Counted from the first letter of the stretch, positions 1 to 9,397 are shown. The stretch: DNA of 33,249 nucleotides from Polaromonas sp. (GCA_030683705.1 JAUXPP010000116.1:1-33249), one strand, 5' to 3'. Translations and numbers: made by a program. The notes: generated by a model not told the origin, from the sequence alone.

Positions 1-458
1 TTGGGATTGGCGTACACCGCTTCCTGCAGCACCAGGTCGTATTTTTCAGTCTCGGCAACCGTTTTGACCACCTTGTTGGCACGCTCGATGACCTGTTGCA
101 GTTCTTCGTTCTTGCGTGCATTGAGGTCTTCCTGGAACTCGCGGCGCTTGCGCTGGAAGTCCCGATCCTGCTCGACCAGCTGCTTCTGACGCGTCGCACG
201 CTGGCTCTCGGAGAGGGTCGGCGCTTCGCGCTCGAACTTGTCCGCCGCTGTTTTCAGCTGGGTGCCCAGATCGCCGAGCTCTTTTTCACGCCGGCCGAAT
301 TCCTGTTCGAGCTTGGCCTGCGCCGCCTTGGCGCTGTTTGCCTCGCGGAAGATACGGTCAATGTTGACGATGCCGATCTTGAACTCCTGCGCACCCGCAA
401 CGCAGGTGACCAGTGCCATCGCGGCAGCTAGGAATAACTTGGATGGGAAATGCTTCAT
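1..458 (-). CDS. skp: Periplasmic chaperone Skp/OmpH (3' end beyond left edge)
   Basis: Periplasmic holdase that binds unfolded outer-membrane proteins emerging from Sec and delivers them to the BAM complex. 152 codons are visible before the window edge. The family is usually about 160-180 residues, so only the extreme C terminus is missing. The product starts MKHFPSKLFLAAAMALVTCV, a Sec signal peptide, followed by a KIGIVNIDRIFRE stretch typical of the mature OmpH N terminus. A long charged coiled-coil region rich in E, K, Q and R (roughly residues 45-130) forms the tentacles, then a return strand ending DLVLQEAVYANP. The ATG overlaps the bamA stop codon by one base (TAATG), so translation is probably coupled to bamA. 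Its place right after bamA is the classical proteobacterial order, and lpxD would be expected next. Identification is secure. Confidence 0.93.
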   Translation of the reverse strand, partial: MKHFPSKLFLAAAMALVTCVAGAQEFKIGIVNIDRIFREANSAKAAQAKLEQEFGRREKELGDLGTQLKTAADKFEREAPTLSESQRATRQKQLVEQDRDFQRKRREFQEDLNARKNEELQQVIERANKVVKTVAETEKYDLVLQEAVYANP

Positions 459-2752
459 TAGAACGATGTACCAATCTGGAATTGCAATCTCTGGATTCTA
501 TCTTCTGGCTTCTTGCTCAGAGGATTGGCGATCGCCAGACGCAGCGGACCCAGCGGGGAAATCCAGCTGATCCCGATACCCACCGACGTACGCAGGTCAC
601 CCAGGTTGTACTTCTGATTTTCACCAAACACATTGCCAGCGTCCACAAAACCGAACAGGCGCAAGGTCCGGTCGTTGCCGGCGCCCGGGAAAGGCGCCAG
701 GATTTCGGCGTTCAGCGTGATCTTTTTGGGACCGCCGACGCGGGTGCCGTCGGTCTCAATCGGCCCGAGGGTACCGGGCTCGAAACCACGCACCGAACCC
801 AGGCCACCCGAGTAGGAGTTCTTGAACACCGGGAAAGGCTGGCCATTCAAGCCCTTGCCCCAGCCGAGTTCGCCGTTCAATGCGATGGTGAACTGCCGGT
901 TCAGTGGAATGTACTTCTGGACCTGGTAGTTGGCACGCAGGAAACGGGCATCCCCGGCAATACCCCAGTCGCCGTATGCGCGCTGGAAGGTGCCCTTGCT
1001 CGGGACCAGGGCGCTGTCGCGATCGTCACGTGACCAACCCACCGTCAAGGGGACAGAGTTGCTCTTGGCGCCGAAGGTTCTGATGTAGTTTTGATAAACC
1101 GTCGGAATGACAGGCCCGGAAATATTGATCTGTTCCAGCCCTCCCCCAAAATAGACCGTATCGACTTCGCTGAAGGGCACACCGAAACGCACGCTGGCAC
1201 CGGTGGTTTTCAGGGCGTAGTCGCCGCCCTGGCTGTCATACGGCCTGGCCGTGCGCGAGTAGACGTCGAAGGTGCGGGAAATGCCGTCGGCCGTGAAGTA
1301 AGGGTCAACCGTGCTGAGCACAAACTGCCGGTTGTATTTGCCGGTGTTGACTTCCAGGCCCAGGTAGTTGCCGGTACCGAAGGCATTTTCCTGCTTGAAA
1401 CCGAAAATGAAGGACAGTTTCTCGGCACTGGAAAAGCCGGCGCCAAGCTGCAGGTTGCCGGTGGGCTTTTCAACCACTGCCAGGTTCAGGTCGACCTGGT
1501 CAGGCGTGCCCGGCACTTCCTGCGTGTCGATGTTGACCTCGGTGAAGTAACCCAGGCGGTCCACCCGGTCTCGCGACGTGCGGATTTTGTCGCCGTCATA
1601 CCAGGAGGCCTCAAACTGGCGAAACTCCCGGCGAACCACTTCATCGCGCGTGCGGTTGTTGCCGCTGATGTTGATGCGCCGCACGTAGGCACGGCGCGCG
1701 GGATCGCCCTGCAGCACAAAAGCCACGCGGTTGTTGGCCCGGTCGATCTCGGGCTTGGCCTCGACCTTGGCAAAGGCGAAACCAAAACTGCCGTAATACT
1801 CGGTGAAGGCCTTGACGGTCTGCGCCACCTGATCGGCGTTGTAGGCGTCGCCCGGCTTGATCGTGACCAGTGATTTGAACTCTTCCTCACGCTCAAGGAA
1901 ATTGCCTTCCAGCTTCACGCCGGACACGGTGAAACGCTCGCCTTCGGTGATATTGAGCGTGACCGAAATATCCTGCTTGTTCGGCGAAATGGCCACCTGG
2001 GTGGAGTCGACCTTGAATTCGAGGTAACCGCGGGTCAGGTAATACGAACGCAGGGTCTCGATGTCGGCATTGAGCTTGGCGCGGGAATACTGGTTGGACT
2101 TGGTGTACCAGCTGAGCCAGCCACCCGTGTTCAGGTCGAACAGGCCACGCAAGGTAGATTCGCTGAAGGCCTTGTTGCCAACGACGCGGATTTCCTTGAT
2201 CTTGGCGATGTCGCCCTCGATGACGCTGAAGGTGACGTTGACGCGGTTGCGCTCGATCGGTGTCACCGTGGTCAGCACTTCGGCACCGTAGAGGCTCCGG
2301 TTGATGTACTGGCGCTTGAGCTCCTGCTCGGCCCGGTCGGCCAGCGCCTTGTCGAAAGGCCGGCCATCGGCCAGCCCGATGTCGCGCAGCGCCTTCTTCA
2401 GCACTTCCTTGTCGAATTCCTTGGTGCCGACGAAGTCCACATCGGCCACGGTGGGCCGCTCTTCCACGATCACCACCAGCACGTCGCCGCTGACCTCCAG
2501 GCGCACGTCCTTGAACAGGCCCAGGCCGAACAGCGCGCGAATGGCGCTCGCCCCCTTGTCATCGTTGTAGGTTTCGCCCACACGAAAGGGAAGCGACGCA
2601 AAAATGGTTCCCGGCTCCACGCGCTGCAATCCTTCCACGCGAATGTCGCGCACCGTGAAGGGGTCCACAGCCCAGGCGGCTTGCGCGATCAGAAAGCTGG
2701 CCACCATCGCGGAGACGCTGCGGAGCTTGAATCGTTTGATTTGTTTTTGCAT
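458..2752 (-). CDS. bamA: Outer membrane protein assembly factor BamA
   Basis: Central Omp85 component of the BAM complex; inserts beta-barrel proteins into the outer membrane. I place the start at the ATG at 2752 (764 residues), because a clear signal peptide begins there (MQKQIKRFKLRS, a hydrophobic core, then AQAAWA before VDPF). A longer in-frame start at 2788 would overlap the end of rseP and add a non-signal extension. After the signal come five POTRA repeats (about residues 30-430; the first opens FTVRDIRVEGLQRVEPGTIF), then a 16-strand barrel. The conserved VRGF motif of barrel loop L6 is at about residues 654-657. The chain ends in ...QFQIGTSF with the terminal Phe expected of a BAM-recognised beta-signal. 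It lies 13 bp after rseP and overlaps skp by one base. The Shine-Dalgarno is weak, so coupling to rseP is plausible. Confidence 0.97.
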   Translation of the reverse strand: MQKQIKRFKLRSVSAMVASFLIAQAAWAVDPFTVRDIRVEGLQRVEPGTIFASLPFRVGETYNDDKGASAIRALFGLGLFKDVRLEVSGDVLVVIVEERPTVADVDFVGTKEFDKEVLKKALRDIGLADGRPFDKALADRAEQELKRQYINRSLYGAEVLTTVTPIERNRVNVTFSVIEGDIAKIKEIRVVGNKAFSESTLRGLFDLNTGGWLSWYTKSNQYSRAKLNADIETLRSYYLTRGYLEFKVDSTQVAISPNKQDISVTLNITEGERFTVSGVKLEGNFLEREEEFKSLVTIKPGDAYNADQVAQTVKAFTEYYGSFGFAFAKVEAKPEIDRANNRVAFVLQGDPARRAYVRRINISGNNRTRDEVVRREFRQFEASWYDGDKIRTSRDRVDRLGYFTEVNIDTQEVPGTPDQVDLNLAVVEKPTGNLQLGAGFSSAEKLSFIFGFKQENAFGTGNYLGLEVNTGKYNRQFVLSTVDPYFTADGISRTFDVYSRTARPYDSQGGDYALKTTGASVRFGVPFSEVDTVYFGGGLEQINISGPVIPTVYQNYIRTFGAKSNSVPLTVGWSRDDRDSALVPSKGTFQRAYGDWGIAGDARFLRANYQVQKYIPLNRQFTIALNGELGWGKGLNGQPFPVFKNSYSGGLGSVRGFEPGTLGPIETDGTRVGGPKKITLNAEILAPFPGAGNDRTLRLFGFVDAGNVFGENQKYNLGDLRTSVGIGISWISPLGPLRLAIANPLSKKPEDRIQRLQFQIGTSF

Positions 2753-2765
2753 GAAAAATATGGAA

Positions 2766-4133
2766 TTAACCCAAAAGCCGGGTGACATCGTTAAACAGGG
2801 CCACAGACATCATGCCCAGCAGGATGGCAACGCCACCGCGCTGCAACCGGTCCATCCAGGCGTCAGACACGCTCTTGCCGGTGATCGCCTCCCAAAGATA
2901 ATACATCAGGTGCCCACCGTCCAGAACCGGCAGCGGCAGTAAATTGAGCACGCCCAGGCTGACGCTGATCAGCGCCAGAAACAGCAGGTAAGCGCTCCAT
3001 CCTATGCTGGCCGACTTGCCGGCGTAGTCGGCAATCGTCAGGGGACCGCTGAGGTTTTTCAGGGACGCCTCACCGATCAGCATCTTGCCCATCATCTTCA
3101 GCGTCAGCACCGACACTTCCCAGGTGCGTACCGCGCCGTTCCACAAGCCGTCCAGGGGCCCGTAACGCACAGTCACCAGGGCCGGCGGCGTGCCCACATA
3201 GGCGCTGATCCGGCCGATCGCCTGGCCGCCCTCCTCGCGGATCTCCGGCGTCACCTGCAGTTGCAGGGCCTGCCCGCCCCGCAGTATCTGCCAGGTCTGG
3301 GCACCTTTGGCGTTGCGTATGGTTTCACGCAGTTGCTGGCCGTCGACGATGCGCCGGTCGCCGATGCGCTGCACCACGTCCTCGGCGCGGAGGCCGGCTT
3401 TTTCCGCGGCACCACCAGGCATGACCTCGCCGATCACGGCCTGCGTCCAGGGGCCGAGGATGCCAATTTTCCTGAAGAGCTGGGCGTCGGCATCCGCCGC
3501 GTTGAGCTGCCCCAGCGGCAACAGCACGCTGCGGGTCGCCGCAGCACTGCCGCCGGTGGAGTCACCCACGCCGTCAGTGACCTGCAGTTGGACGTCGCGC
3601 CCACCCAGCGCCGCGCGGGTCAGGCGCCAGCGCAAGTCCTCGAAGGAGCGCACCTCCTCCAGCGCTTCGCCTTCAAAGCCAGCCTGCTGCACGCGTTCAC
3701 CGCCGCGCAGGCCGGCGCGCTCGGCGATCGAGCCGGCCACGGGACTGGCCAGCACCGGTTGGGGTTCCTGCATCCCGCTCCAGTTGACGACGGCATACAG
3801 CACGATGGCCAGCAGCAGGTTGGCGGCCGGGCCGGCCGCCACAATCGCCGCGCGTGCACCCAGGGGACGGTTGTTGAAGGCCAGATGGCGCTCGGCCGGA
3901 TCGACGGGGCCCTCGCGCTCGTCCAGCATCTTGACGTAGCCGCCCAGCGGCAACATGCCGATGGAAAATTCGGTCGGCCGGTTCTTCAGGCGCCAGGTGT
4001 AGATCGGCTTGCCGAAGCCCACCGAGAACTTCAGCACCTTGACGCCGCAGGCCACTGCCACGCGGTAGTGGCCGTACTCGTGGATGGCAATCAGGATGCC
4101 CAGCGCAACAACAAAAGCTACCAAGGTCAGCAT
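2766..4133 (-). CDS. rseP: Site-2 intramembrane zinc metalloprotease RseP
   Basis: Inner-membrane regulated intramembrane protease. In relatives it cleaves the anti-sigma factor RseA, releasing sigma-E under envelope stress, and trims signal-peptide remnants. It has 455 residues, the usual length. The first membrane helix carries the zinc-binding HEYGH at residues 18-22. The conserved LDG motif of the third helix (PVLDGGH) is at about 404-406 and supplies the third metal ligand. Two PDZ domains lie between, the second around the AEKAGLRAEDVVQRIGDRRI segment. A membrane-associated loop with GMLPLGGYVKM follows the first helix. It sits 13 bp after dxr and 13 bp before bamA. That position fits its envelope quality-control role, although no rseA or rpoE is in this window. 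Confidence 0.96.
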   Translation of the reverse strand: MLTLVAFVVALGILIAIHEYGHYRVAVACGVKVLKFSVGFGKPIYTWRLKNRPTEFSIGMLPLGGYVKMLDEREGPVDPAERHLAFNNRPLGARAAIVAAGPAANLLLAIVLYAVVNWSGMQEPQPVLASPVAGSIAERAGLRGGERVQQAGFEGEALEEVRSFEDLRWRLTRAALGGRDVQLQVTDGVGDSTGGSAAATRSVLLPLGQLNAADADAQLFRKIGILGPWTQAVIGEVMPGGAAEKAGLRAEDVVQRIGDRRIVDGQQLRETIRNAKGAQTWQILRGGQALQLQVTPEIREEGGQAIGRISAYVGTPPALVTVRYGPLDGLWNGAVRTWEVSVLTLKMMGKMLIGEASLKNLSGPLTIADYAGKSASIGWSAYLLFLALISVSLGVLNLLPLPVLDGGHLMYYLWEAITGKSVSDAWMDRLQRGGVAILLGMMSVALFNDVTRLLG

Positions 4134-4146
4134 GGCAATACTCCGG

Positions 4147-5328
4147 TCAGGTGGTCAGATTGGCGGCCAGGCCGGTCGCTACCGCGCGCGACCGCTCGTC
4201 CAGCGCCAGCAGATCCCCGATACCGCCAATGCCGGGCGCAGAAACAGCGTCCAGCGTCGCGCGGTTCACGGCATGAATCTGGTCAAAGCGTATCCGTTTT
4301 TCGAGAAAGGCGGCGACCGCCACCTCATTGGCCGCATTGAGCACCGCCGTGGTGCCCACAGGTGCCTGGAGCACCTCCCAGGCCAGCGGCAAGCCGGGAA
4401 ACAGCGCCTCGTCCGGCACCGAGAACGTCATGGTGGCCAGCGCCCGGAAGTCGAGCGCCTGCGCGCCCGAGCTGATACGTCCGGGCCAGGCCAGGCCGTA
4501 GGCAATCGGCACCCGCATGTCGGGCGTGCCGAGCTGGGCCACGACCGAGGTGTCGCGGTACTGGACCATCGAATGGATGATGCTCTGCGGGTGGATCACC
4601 ACCTCGATCTGTGCTGGCGCCAGCCCGAACAGGTAACGCGCCTCGATCACTTCGAGCGCCTTGTTCATCATGGTGGCGGAATCCACCGAAATTTTCCGCC
4701 CCATGACCCAGTTCGGGTGGGCGCAGGCCTCTTCCGGCGTGACATCGCGCAGGCTGGCCGGCGCACGGGTGCGGAACGGGCCGCCCGAGGCGGTCAGGAT
4801 GATCTTGTCGATGCGCTCGGCCCAGGCGGCCGGGTCTTCCGGCAGGGACTGGAAAATCGCAGAGTGTTCGCTGTCGATGGGCAGCAACTGGGCGCCGCCC
4901 TCGCGCACGGCCTGCATGAAGACCTCGCCGCCGACCACCAGGGCCTCCTTGTTGGCCAGCAGCAGGCGTTTGCCCGCACGCGCGGCCGCCATGCAGGCGC
5001 CCAAGCCCGCTGCGCCCACGATCGCCGCCATGACGCTGTCGACGCGCTCGTCGGACGCTATGGTTTCGAGAGCGTCTTGCGCAATCAGGACGTTGGTTTC
5101 AAGCCCATTTGCCTTCAATTTTTCAGCCAGGTCACGGGCATGCGGCGCGCTCGCCATCACGGCATAACGGGGCCGGAAGCGCTGGCATTGCGCCAGCATC
5201 AAGTCGGTCTGGGTGGACGCGCTGAGGGCAAACACCTCGAAACGGTCGGGATGGCCGGCGATCACATCCAGGGTGTTGACGCCGACCGAGCCAGTCGAGC
5301 CCAGTACGGTAACCCGTTGTTTATTCAT
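4147..5328 (-). CDS. dxr: 1-deoxy-D-xylulose 5-phosphate reductoisomerase
   Basis: Second enzyme of the MEP isoprenoid pathway. It converts DXP to 2-C-methyl-D-erythritol 4-phosphate with NADPH and a divalent metal, in the cytoplasm. The start is the ATG at 5328, giving MNKQRVTVLGSTGSVG (393 residues). A TTG nine codons upstream is also in frame but lies inside the repeat block at 5329-5415. The N-terminal NADPH site GSTGSVG is clear. The central LANKEALVVGG and the metal-binding IDSEHSAIFQ segments are intact, as are TASGGPF and the HPNWVMGRKISVDSATMMNK motif. The upstream gene is cdsA, and rseP follows after 13 bp. Together with uppS in the same operon it links isoprenoid precursor supply to undecaprenyl lipid synthesis. 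No good Shine-Dalgarno precedes the ATG. Confidence 0.96.
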   Translation of the reverse strand: MNKQRVTVLGSTGSVGVNTLDVIAGHPDRFEVFALSASTQTDLMLAQCQRFRPRYAVMASAPHARDLAEKLKANGLETNVLIAQDALETIASDERVDSVMAAIVGAAGLGACMAAARAGKRLLLANKEALVVGGEVFMQAVREGGAQLLPIDSEHSAIFQSLPEDPAAWAERIDKIILTASGGPFRTRAPASLRDVTPEEACAHPNWVMGRKISVDSATMMNKALEVIEARYLFGLAPAQIEVVIHPQSIIHSMVQYRDTSVVAQLGTPDMRVPIAYGLAWPGRISSGAQALDFRALATMTFSVPDEALFPGLPLAWEVLQAPVGTTAVLNAANEVAVAAFLEKRIRFDQIHAVNRATLDAVSAPGIGGIGDLLALDERSRAVATGLAANLTT

Positions 5329-5415
5329 GGGGTGAGCGACGCCGGGCCGCCCCAAGGCGCGAAGGCCCCCTCGGGGGGCAGCGTGGTACGCGAAGCGACA
5401 AGCGTGGGGGCCATA
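5329..5415. repeat. Repeat-like GC-rich block between cdsA and dxr
   Basis: This 87-bp spacer fills the entire gap between the cdsA stop and the dxr start. It contains a compact perfect hairpin, GCCCCC-TCG-GGGGGC (5365-5379), flanked by GC-rich arms (GGGCCGCCCCAAGGCGCGAAGG on one side, CAGCGTGGTACGCGAAGCG on the other). The wording of the block matches, from memory, an intergenic repeat common in Comamonadaceae genomes. There is only one copy in this window, so the repeat assignment rests on recollection. It could act as a transcription attenuator or an mRNA stability element between the two genes; the hairpin has no U-tract, so a full terminator is unlikely. Confidence 0.55.
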
Positions 5416-6252
5416 TCAGACAGACACGAGCATCAGGGCCAGCGGGAGCACCGGCACCAGCGCATCGACGCGGTCCAGCACACCGCCGTGGCCGGGCAGC
5501 AGGCCGCTGGAATCCTTGGCGCCGGCACTGCGCTTGACCAGGGACTCCACCAGGTCACCCACGACGCTGAAGGCGGCCAGAAAAATCATCGCCAGCAGGG
5601 TCAGCGGCAAGCCGTATAGGGCCGTCAGGCGCGCATAGAGGCTGTTCCCGGTGCTGTCCAGCAGCACCCAGGCGATACACAACACCAGCACCCCGACCAT
5701 GCCGCCCCAGACGCCCTCCCAGCTCTTGCCGGGGCTGATCGCCGGCGCCAGCTTGCCCTTGCTGAAACGCCCGCCCAGGCCCTTGCCGGCAAAGTAGGCG
5801 CCGATATCGGCGACCCAGACCAGCAGCAGCAGGGACAGCAGGAATTCGATGCCCATGAAACGCGCCTGCGCCACCGCCAGCCAGGCCAGCCACAGTGCAA
5901 GAATGCCCATCACCAGGCGTACAACGCGCGGAATGCGGGGCCAGCCAGCCACGCCACCCCGCAGCAGCCAGGCGCCGACCAGGACCCAGGCCGCGCCCGC
6001 CAGACGCCACAGCAGCGGCAGCGGCTGCTCCAGCATGCCGAGGTCCCAGGCCATGACGCACAACACGACGCAGGCAAAGCCGGCGCCCAGCGAGGCCATG
6101 GGCCCGTAACCGTTCAGGCGAGCCCACTCCCAGGCGCCGGCGGAAATCAACACCACGGCAAGGGCACAAAAAGGAATGGCTGTGGGATAAAAAAGCGCCG
6201 GCAGCAGGATGGCCAGCAGCACGAGGGCGGTAATCACGCGTTGCTTGAGCAT
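5416..6252 (-). CDS. cdsA: Phosphatidate cytidylyltransferase (CDP-diglyceride synthase)
   Basis: Integral inner-membrane enzyme that makes CDP-diacylglycerol from phosphatidic acid and CTP, the branch point for phosphatidylethanolamine, phosphatidylglycerol and cardiolipin. It has 278 residues, with about seven to eight hydrophobic segments beginning MLKQRVITALVLLAILLPAL. The family signature is intact near the C terminus: S-x-x-KR-x-x-x-KD-x-x-x-x-LPGHGG-x-x-DR-x-D, seen as SLVKRSAGAKDSSG followed by LLPGHGGVLDRVDAL. The ATG overlaps the uppS stop by one base (TGATG), indicating translational coupling. uppS before it and dxr after it are the standard betaproteobacterial neighbours. Confidence 0.96.
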   Translation of the reverse strand: MLKQRVITALVLLAILLPALFYPTAIPFCALAVVLISAGAWEWARLNGYGPMASLGAGFACVVLCVMAWDLGMLEQPLPLLWRLAGAAWVLVGAWLLRGGVAGWPRIPRVVRLVMGILALWLAWLAVAQARFMGIEFLLSLLLLVWVADIGAYFAGKGLGGRFSKGKLAPAISPGKSWEGVWGGMVGVLVLCIAWVLLDSTGNSLYARLTALYGLPLTLLAMIFLAAFSVVGDLVESLVKRSAGAKDSSGLLPGHGGVLDRVDALVPVLPLALMLVSV

Positions 6253-6995
6253 CAGGCGGCTTTCTCGGTAGAGGGTTGGGTGCCAGTCACCAGCTGGCCG
6301 GAGGTCTTGCCGAAGCGCCGCTCACGGCTGGCATAGACCGCAATCGCTTCATCCAGCGCGGCCTCGTCGAAATCGGGCCAGAGCTTGTCCGAGAAATGCA
6401 GCTCGGAATACGCGGCCTGCCAGAGCAGGAAGTTGCTGATGCGCAGTTCGCCGCCGGTGCGGATCAGCAGATCCGGGTCCGGCACATGGGCCAGCGCCAG
6501 CGCGCGGTCCAGCGCCATCTCGGTGATCTCCTGGCCGCTGGCGGCCAGCTTGCGCGCAGCCTGGGCAATGTCCCAGCGTCCGCCGTAGTTGAAACACACG
6601 TTGAGCACCAGCCGGTGGTTGTCCGCCGTCGCTGCCTCGGCCTGCTCCAGCCCGGCCCTGACCTTGTCGGAAAGCTGCTGGCGTTCGCCGACAAAATGCA
6701 GTTGCACACCGTTGGCCTTGAGCGAAGGCACCTCGCGCGCCAGCGAGAGCGCCAGCAGTTCCATCAGGCCGGAGACTTCCTCCGCAGGACGGTTCCAGTT
6801 TTCGGATGAAAAGGCAAACACGGTCAGCACGGCGATGCCGCGCGACATGCAGGCCTTGACACAACGGCTCAGGGCGCCCACGCCCTGCTGGTGGCCGGCC
6901 ACACGCGGCAAAAAGCGTTTGGTCGCCCAGCGGCCGTTGCCGTCCATGACGATGGCGACATGGTGGGGAACCGTGGAGGGGCTGGAAGTGGCCAT
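6252..6995 (-). CDS. uppS: Undecaprenyl diphosphate synthase (cis-prenyltransferase)
   Basis: Cytosolic cis-prenyltransferase that extends farnesyl diphosphate with eight isopentenyl units to undecaprenyl diphosphate, the lipid carrier for peptidoglycan and O-antigen. The ATG at 6995 gives 247 residues. An in-frame TTG four codons earlier is less likely. The catalytic motif HVAIVMDGNGRWA is at residues 12-24, with the Mg-binding Asp at 18. FAFSSENWNRP and the C-terminal DLLIRTGGELRISNFLLWQ region are intact. The stop overlaps the cdsA start. frr lies 26 bp upstream. Confidence 0.97.
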   Translation of the reverse strand: MATSSPSTVPHHVAIVMDGNGRWATKRFLPRVAGHQQGVGALSRCVKACMSRGIAVLTVFAFSSENWNRPAEEVSGLMELLALSLAREVPSLKANGVQLHFVGERQQLSDKVRAGLEQAEAATADNHRLVLNVCFNYGGRWDIAQAARKLAASGQEITEMALDRALALAHVPDPDLLIRTGGELRISNFLLWQAAYSELHFSDKLWPDFDEAALDEAIAVYASRERRFGKTSGQLVTGTQPSTEKAA

Positions 6996-7021
6996 GTCAG
7001 CAATCAACGCCGGGGCGCTGA

Positions 7022-7582
7022 TCAGACCGCCATGATGTCTTGTTCCTTGGCGGCGACCAGCTTGTCGACATCCGCAATGAAACGGTCGGTGGACTTCTGC
7101 ACGTCGTCATGGGCGCGGCGCTCGTCGTCTTCCGAGGCCAGTTTTTCCTTGACCAGTTTCTTGACGCCGTCATTGGCATCACGGCGCAAGTTGCGGATCG
7201 CAACCTTGGCGTGTTCGCCCTCTGCGCGCACCACCTTGGTCAGTTCCTTGCGGCGCTCTTCGGTCATCGCCGGCATGGGCACGCGGATCAGGTCGCCCTG
7301 GGTGGCGGGATTGAGGCCCAGGTCGGAATCGCGAATGGCTTTTTCGATCTTGGCGCCCATGCCTTTTTCCCACGGCGACACGCTGATGGTGCGGGCGTCG
7401 AGCAGCGAGACGTTGGCCACCTGGCTGATCGGCACCATGGCACCGTAGTAGTCCACCTGCACGGTATCGAGCAGACCGGGGTTGGCCCGGCCGGTGCGGA
7501 TCTTGGTCAGCGCCTGCTTGAAGGACTCCAGCGACTGCTGCATTTTCTGTTCGGTGCTGCTCTTGATATCAACAATGCTCAT
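7022..7582 (-). CDS. frr: Ribosome recycling factor
   Basis: Releases ribosomal subunits from mRNA after termination, together with EF-G. The ATG at 7582 ([20 protein letters not shown]) is preceded by a GGAG Shine-Dalgarno about 9 bases away. It gives 186 residues, matching the family's 185-186. The [13 protein letters not shown] segment and the C-terminal DDxQKxTD helix ([18 protein letters not shown]) are the usual RRF signatures. A longer in-frame reading from 7642 starts inside the pyrH-frr spacer and is not supported. It lies 66 bp after pyrH, the near-universal bacterial partner. Confidence 0.97.
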   Translation of the reverse strand: MSIVDIKSSTEQKMQQSLESFKQALTKIRTGRANPGLLDTVQVDYYGAMVPISQVANVSLLDARTISVSPWEKGMGAKIEKAIRDSDLGLNPATQGDLIRVPMPAMTEERRKELTKVVRAEGEHAKVAIRNLRRDANDGVKKLVKEKLASEDDERRAHDDVQKSTDRFIADVDKLVAAKEQDIMAV

Positions 7583-7648
7583 GATGGAATCTCCGGATCG
7601 ATCTTGTTTTTGCAAAAGTTGTGCGGGGCCCGCAGCGGCCACAAGGGC

Positions 7649-8359
7649 TCAGACGTGCACCAGGGTGCCTTCATCTTCGCCCAGAACCACGCGCTTGAGC
7701 GCGCCATGCTTGAAGATGCTGAAAATCTTGATCGGCAGCTTCTGGTCGCGGCACAGCGCAAAAGCCGTGGCGTCCATGACTTCCAGGTTCTTGCCGATGG
7801 CCTCGTCGAAGGTGATGTTGGTGTAACGCGTGGCCGACGGATCCTTTTTCGGATCGGCGCTGTAGACGCCATCCACCTTGGTGGCCTTGAGCACAATTTC
7901 AGCACCGATCTCGGCGCCGCGCAGGGCGGCGGCAGTGTCGGTGGTGAAAAACGGATTGCCGGTGCCGGCCGCAAAAATCACCACCTTGCCCTCTTCGAGG
8001 TACTGCAGGGCCTTGGGGCGGACATAAGGCTCGACCACGCGCTCGATGCCGATGGCGGACATGACGCGCGGCGTCAGGCCGGCCTTGTCCATGGTGTCGC
8101 CGAGCGCCAGCGCATTCATCACCGTGGCCAGCATGCCCATGTAGTCGGCGGTGGCGCGGTCCATGCCGACCGAGCCGCCAGCCACACCGCGGAAAATATT
8201 GCCGCCGCCGATCACGACGGCGACCTCCACGCCCAGGTGCGTGACTTCGGCGATTTCCTCAACCATGCGCACGATCGTTGCGCGGTTGATGCCGAAGGCA
8301 TCGTCTCCCATCAAGGCTTCGCCTGAAAGTTTCAACAAGATTCGCTTGTAGGCTGGCAT
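7649..8359 (-). CDS. pyrH: UMP kinase
   Basis: Phosphorylates UMP to UDP with ATP; a hexameric cytosolic enzyme of the amino-acid-kinase fold, activated by GTP and inhibited by UTP in relatives. It has 236 residues. The N-terminal [12 protein letters not shown] phosphate-binding strand, GGGNIFRG, and the [15 protein letters not shown] nucleotide segment are present, as is the C-terminal [24 protein letters not shown]. The ATG at 8359 is preceded by an AGGAA element. tsf lies 64 bp upstream and frr follows, the standard tsf-pyrH-frr block. Confidence 0.97.
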   Translation of the reverse strand: MPAYKRILLKLSGEALMGDDAFGINRATIVRMVEEIAEVTHLGVEVAVVIGGGNIFRGVAGGSVGMDRATADYMGMLATVMNALALGDTMDKAGLTPRVMSAIGIERVVEPYVRPKALQYLEEGKVVIFAAGTGNPFFTTDTAAALRGAEIGAEIVLKATKVDGVYSADPKKDPSATRYTNITFDEAIGKNLEVMDATAFALCRDQKLPIKIFSIFKHGALKRVVLGEDEGTLVHV

Positions 8360-8423
8360 GAGGGAAGTTCCTGTCGTTTTTATGGGCGTTAGTTTAGCGG
8401 CCTTCCGGGTCAGTTCGGGCTGA

Positions 8424-9335
8424 TCAGCCCTTGGCAGCAGCCACCTGGGCGGCCACTTCGGCAGCGAAATCGTCCACCTTCTTCTCGATGCCCTCGCCCA
8501 CCACGTACAGCGTGAAGGACTTCACGGTGGTGCCTTTTTCCTTGAGCATCTGCTCGACGGTCTGCTTGTCGTTCTTCACGAAGGTCTGGTTGTGCAGGCT
8601 GACTTCCTTGAGGTATTTCTGCACGCCACCTTCGATACGCTTGGCAACAATTTCCGGCGACTGAACCGGCTTGCCGGCGGCCGTGGCCACGGCCGCATCT
8701 TCGGCGGCCTTGGCAGCCGCCACGGAACGCTCACGCGCCACCAGCTCGGCCGGCACCTGGTCGCTGGACAGCGACACCGGCTTCATCGCAGCCACATGCA
8801 TGGCCACATCCTTGGCGGCGGTCTCGTCGCCGTCGAACTCCACCACCACGCCGATGCGTGTACCGTGCAGGTAAGACGCGAGCTTGCCGCTTTCGAAGCG
8901 CTGGAAACGGCGCACCGACATGTTCTCGCCGATCTTGCCGATCAGGCCCTTGCGCACGTCTTCCACCGTCGGGCCGAAACCGTCCAGGCTCAAAGGCATG
9001 GCGCCGATCGCAGCCACATCGGCCGGGTTGTTCTTGACGATGCCCTTGGCGACCGCATCGGTGAAGGCCAGGAAGCTGTCGTTTTTGGTGACGAAATCGG
9101 TTTCGCAGTTGATCTCGACCAGCGCGCCGATGCCGCCTTCGCTGTGGTAGGCGATCACGCCTTCAGCGGTGATGCGGGAGGCGGCCTTGCCGGCCTTGTT
9201 GCCCAGCTTCACGCGCAGGATTTCCTCGGCCTTTTCGAAGTTGCCTTCGGCCTCGGTCAGTGCTTTTTTGCACTCCATCATCGGGGCGTCGGTTTTTGCG
9301 CGCAGTTCTGCGACCATGCTTGCTGTGATTGCCAT
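8424..9335 (-). CDS. tsf: Elongation factor Ts
   Basis: Guanine nucleotide exchange factor that recycles EF-Tu-GDP. The ATG at 9335 begins [20 protein letters not shown] and has a GGAGA Shine-Dalgarno about 9 bases upstream. It gives 303 residues, slightly longer than the gammaproteobacterial form but in the range I expect for Burkholderiales. The N-terminal UBA-like domain (about 1-55) with [11 protein letters not shown], the core domain beginning [12 protein letters not shown], and a coiled-coil insert rich in Ala/Glu (about 180-230) are visible. An in-frame extension from 9389 has no matching conservation. A perfect hairpin between rpsB and tsf may set the ratio of the two products. Confidence 0.97.
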   Translation of the reverse strand: MAITASMVAELRAKTDAPMMECKKALTEAEGNFEKAEEILRVKLGNKAGKAASRITAEGVIAYHSEGGIGALVEINCETDFVTKNDSFLAFTDAVAKGIVKNNPADVAAIGAMPLSLDGFGPTVEDVRKGLIGKIGENMSVRRFQRFESGKLASYLHGTRIGVVVEFDGDETAAKDVAMHVAAMKPVSLSSDQVPAELVARERSVAAAKAAEDAAVATAAGKPVQSPEIVAKRIEGGVQKYLKEVSLHNQTFVKNDKQTVEQMLKEKGTTVKSFTLYVVGEGIEKKVDDFAAEVAAQVAAAKG

Positions 9336-9397
9336 CTTGGGTTCTCCGTGTGTCGTGTTGACTTCAAATAAATACATGCCTTTGGACAAAGGCTGTG

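Noticed and set aside
5060..5125. Possible eroded repeat copy in dxr (GCTATGGTTTCGAGAGC followed by TTGCGC)
   Set aside because: The outer and inner hairpins are not preserved, and the encoded protein segment has normal Dxr length and sequence.
3261..5619. Long plus-strand open frames (359 and 511 codons) opposite rseP, dxr and cdsA
   Set aside because: They are antisense to well-recognised genes, have Arg/His/Gly-rich composition typical of GC-rich shadow frames, and show no family motif.
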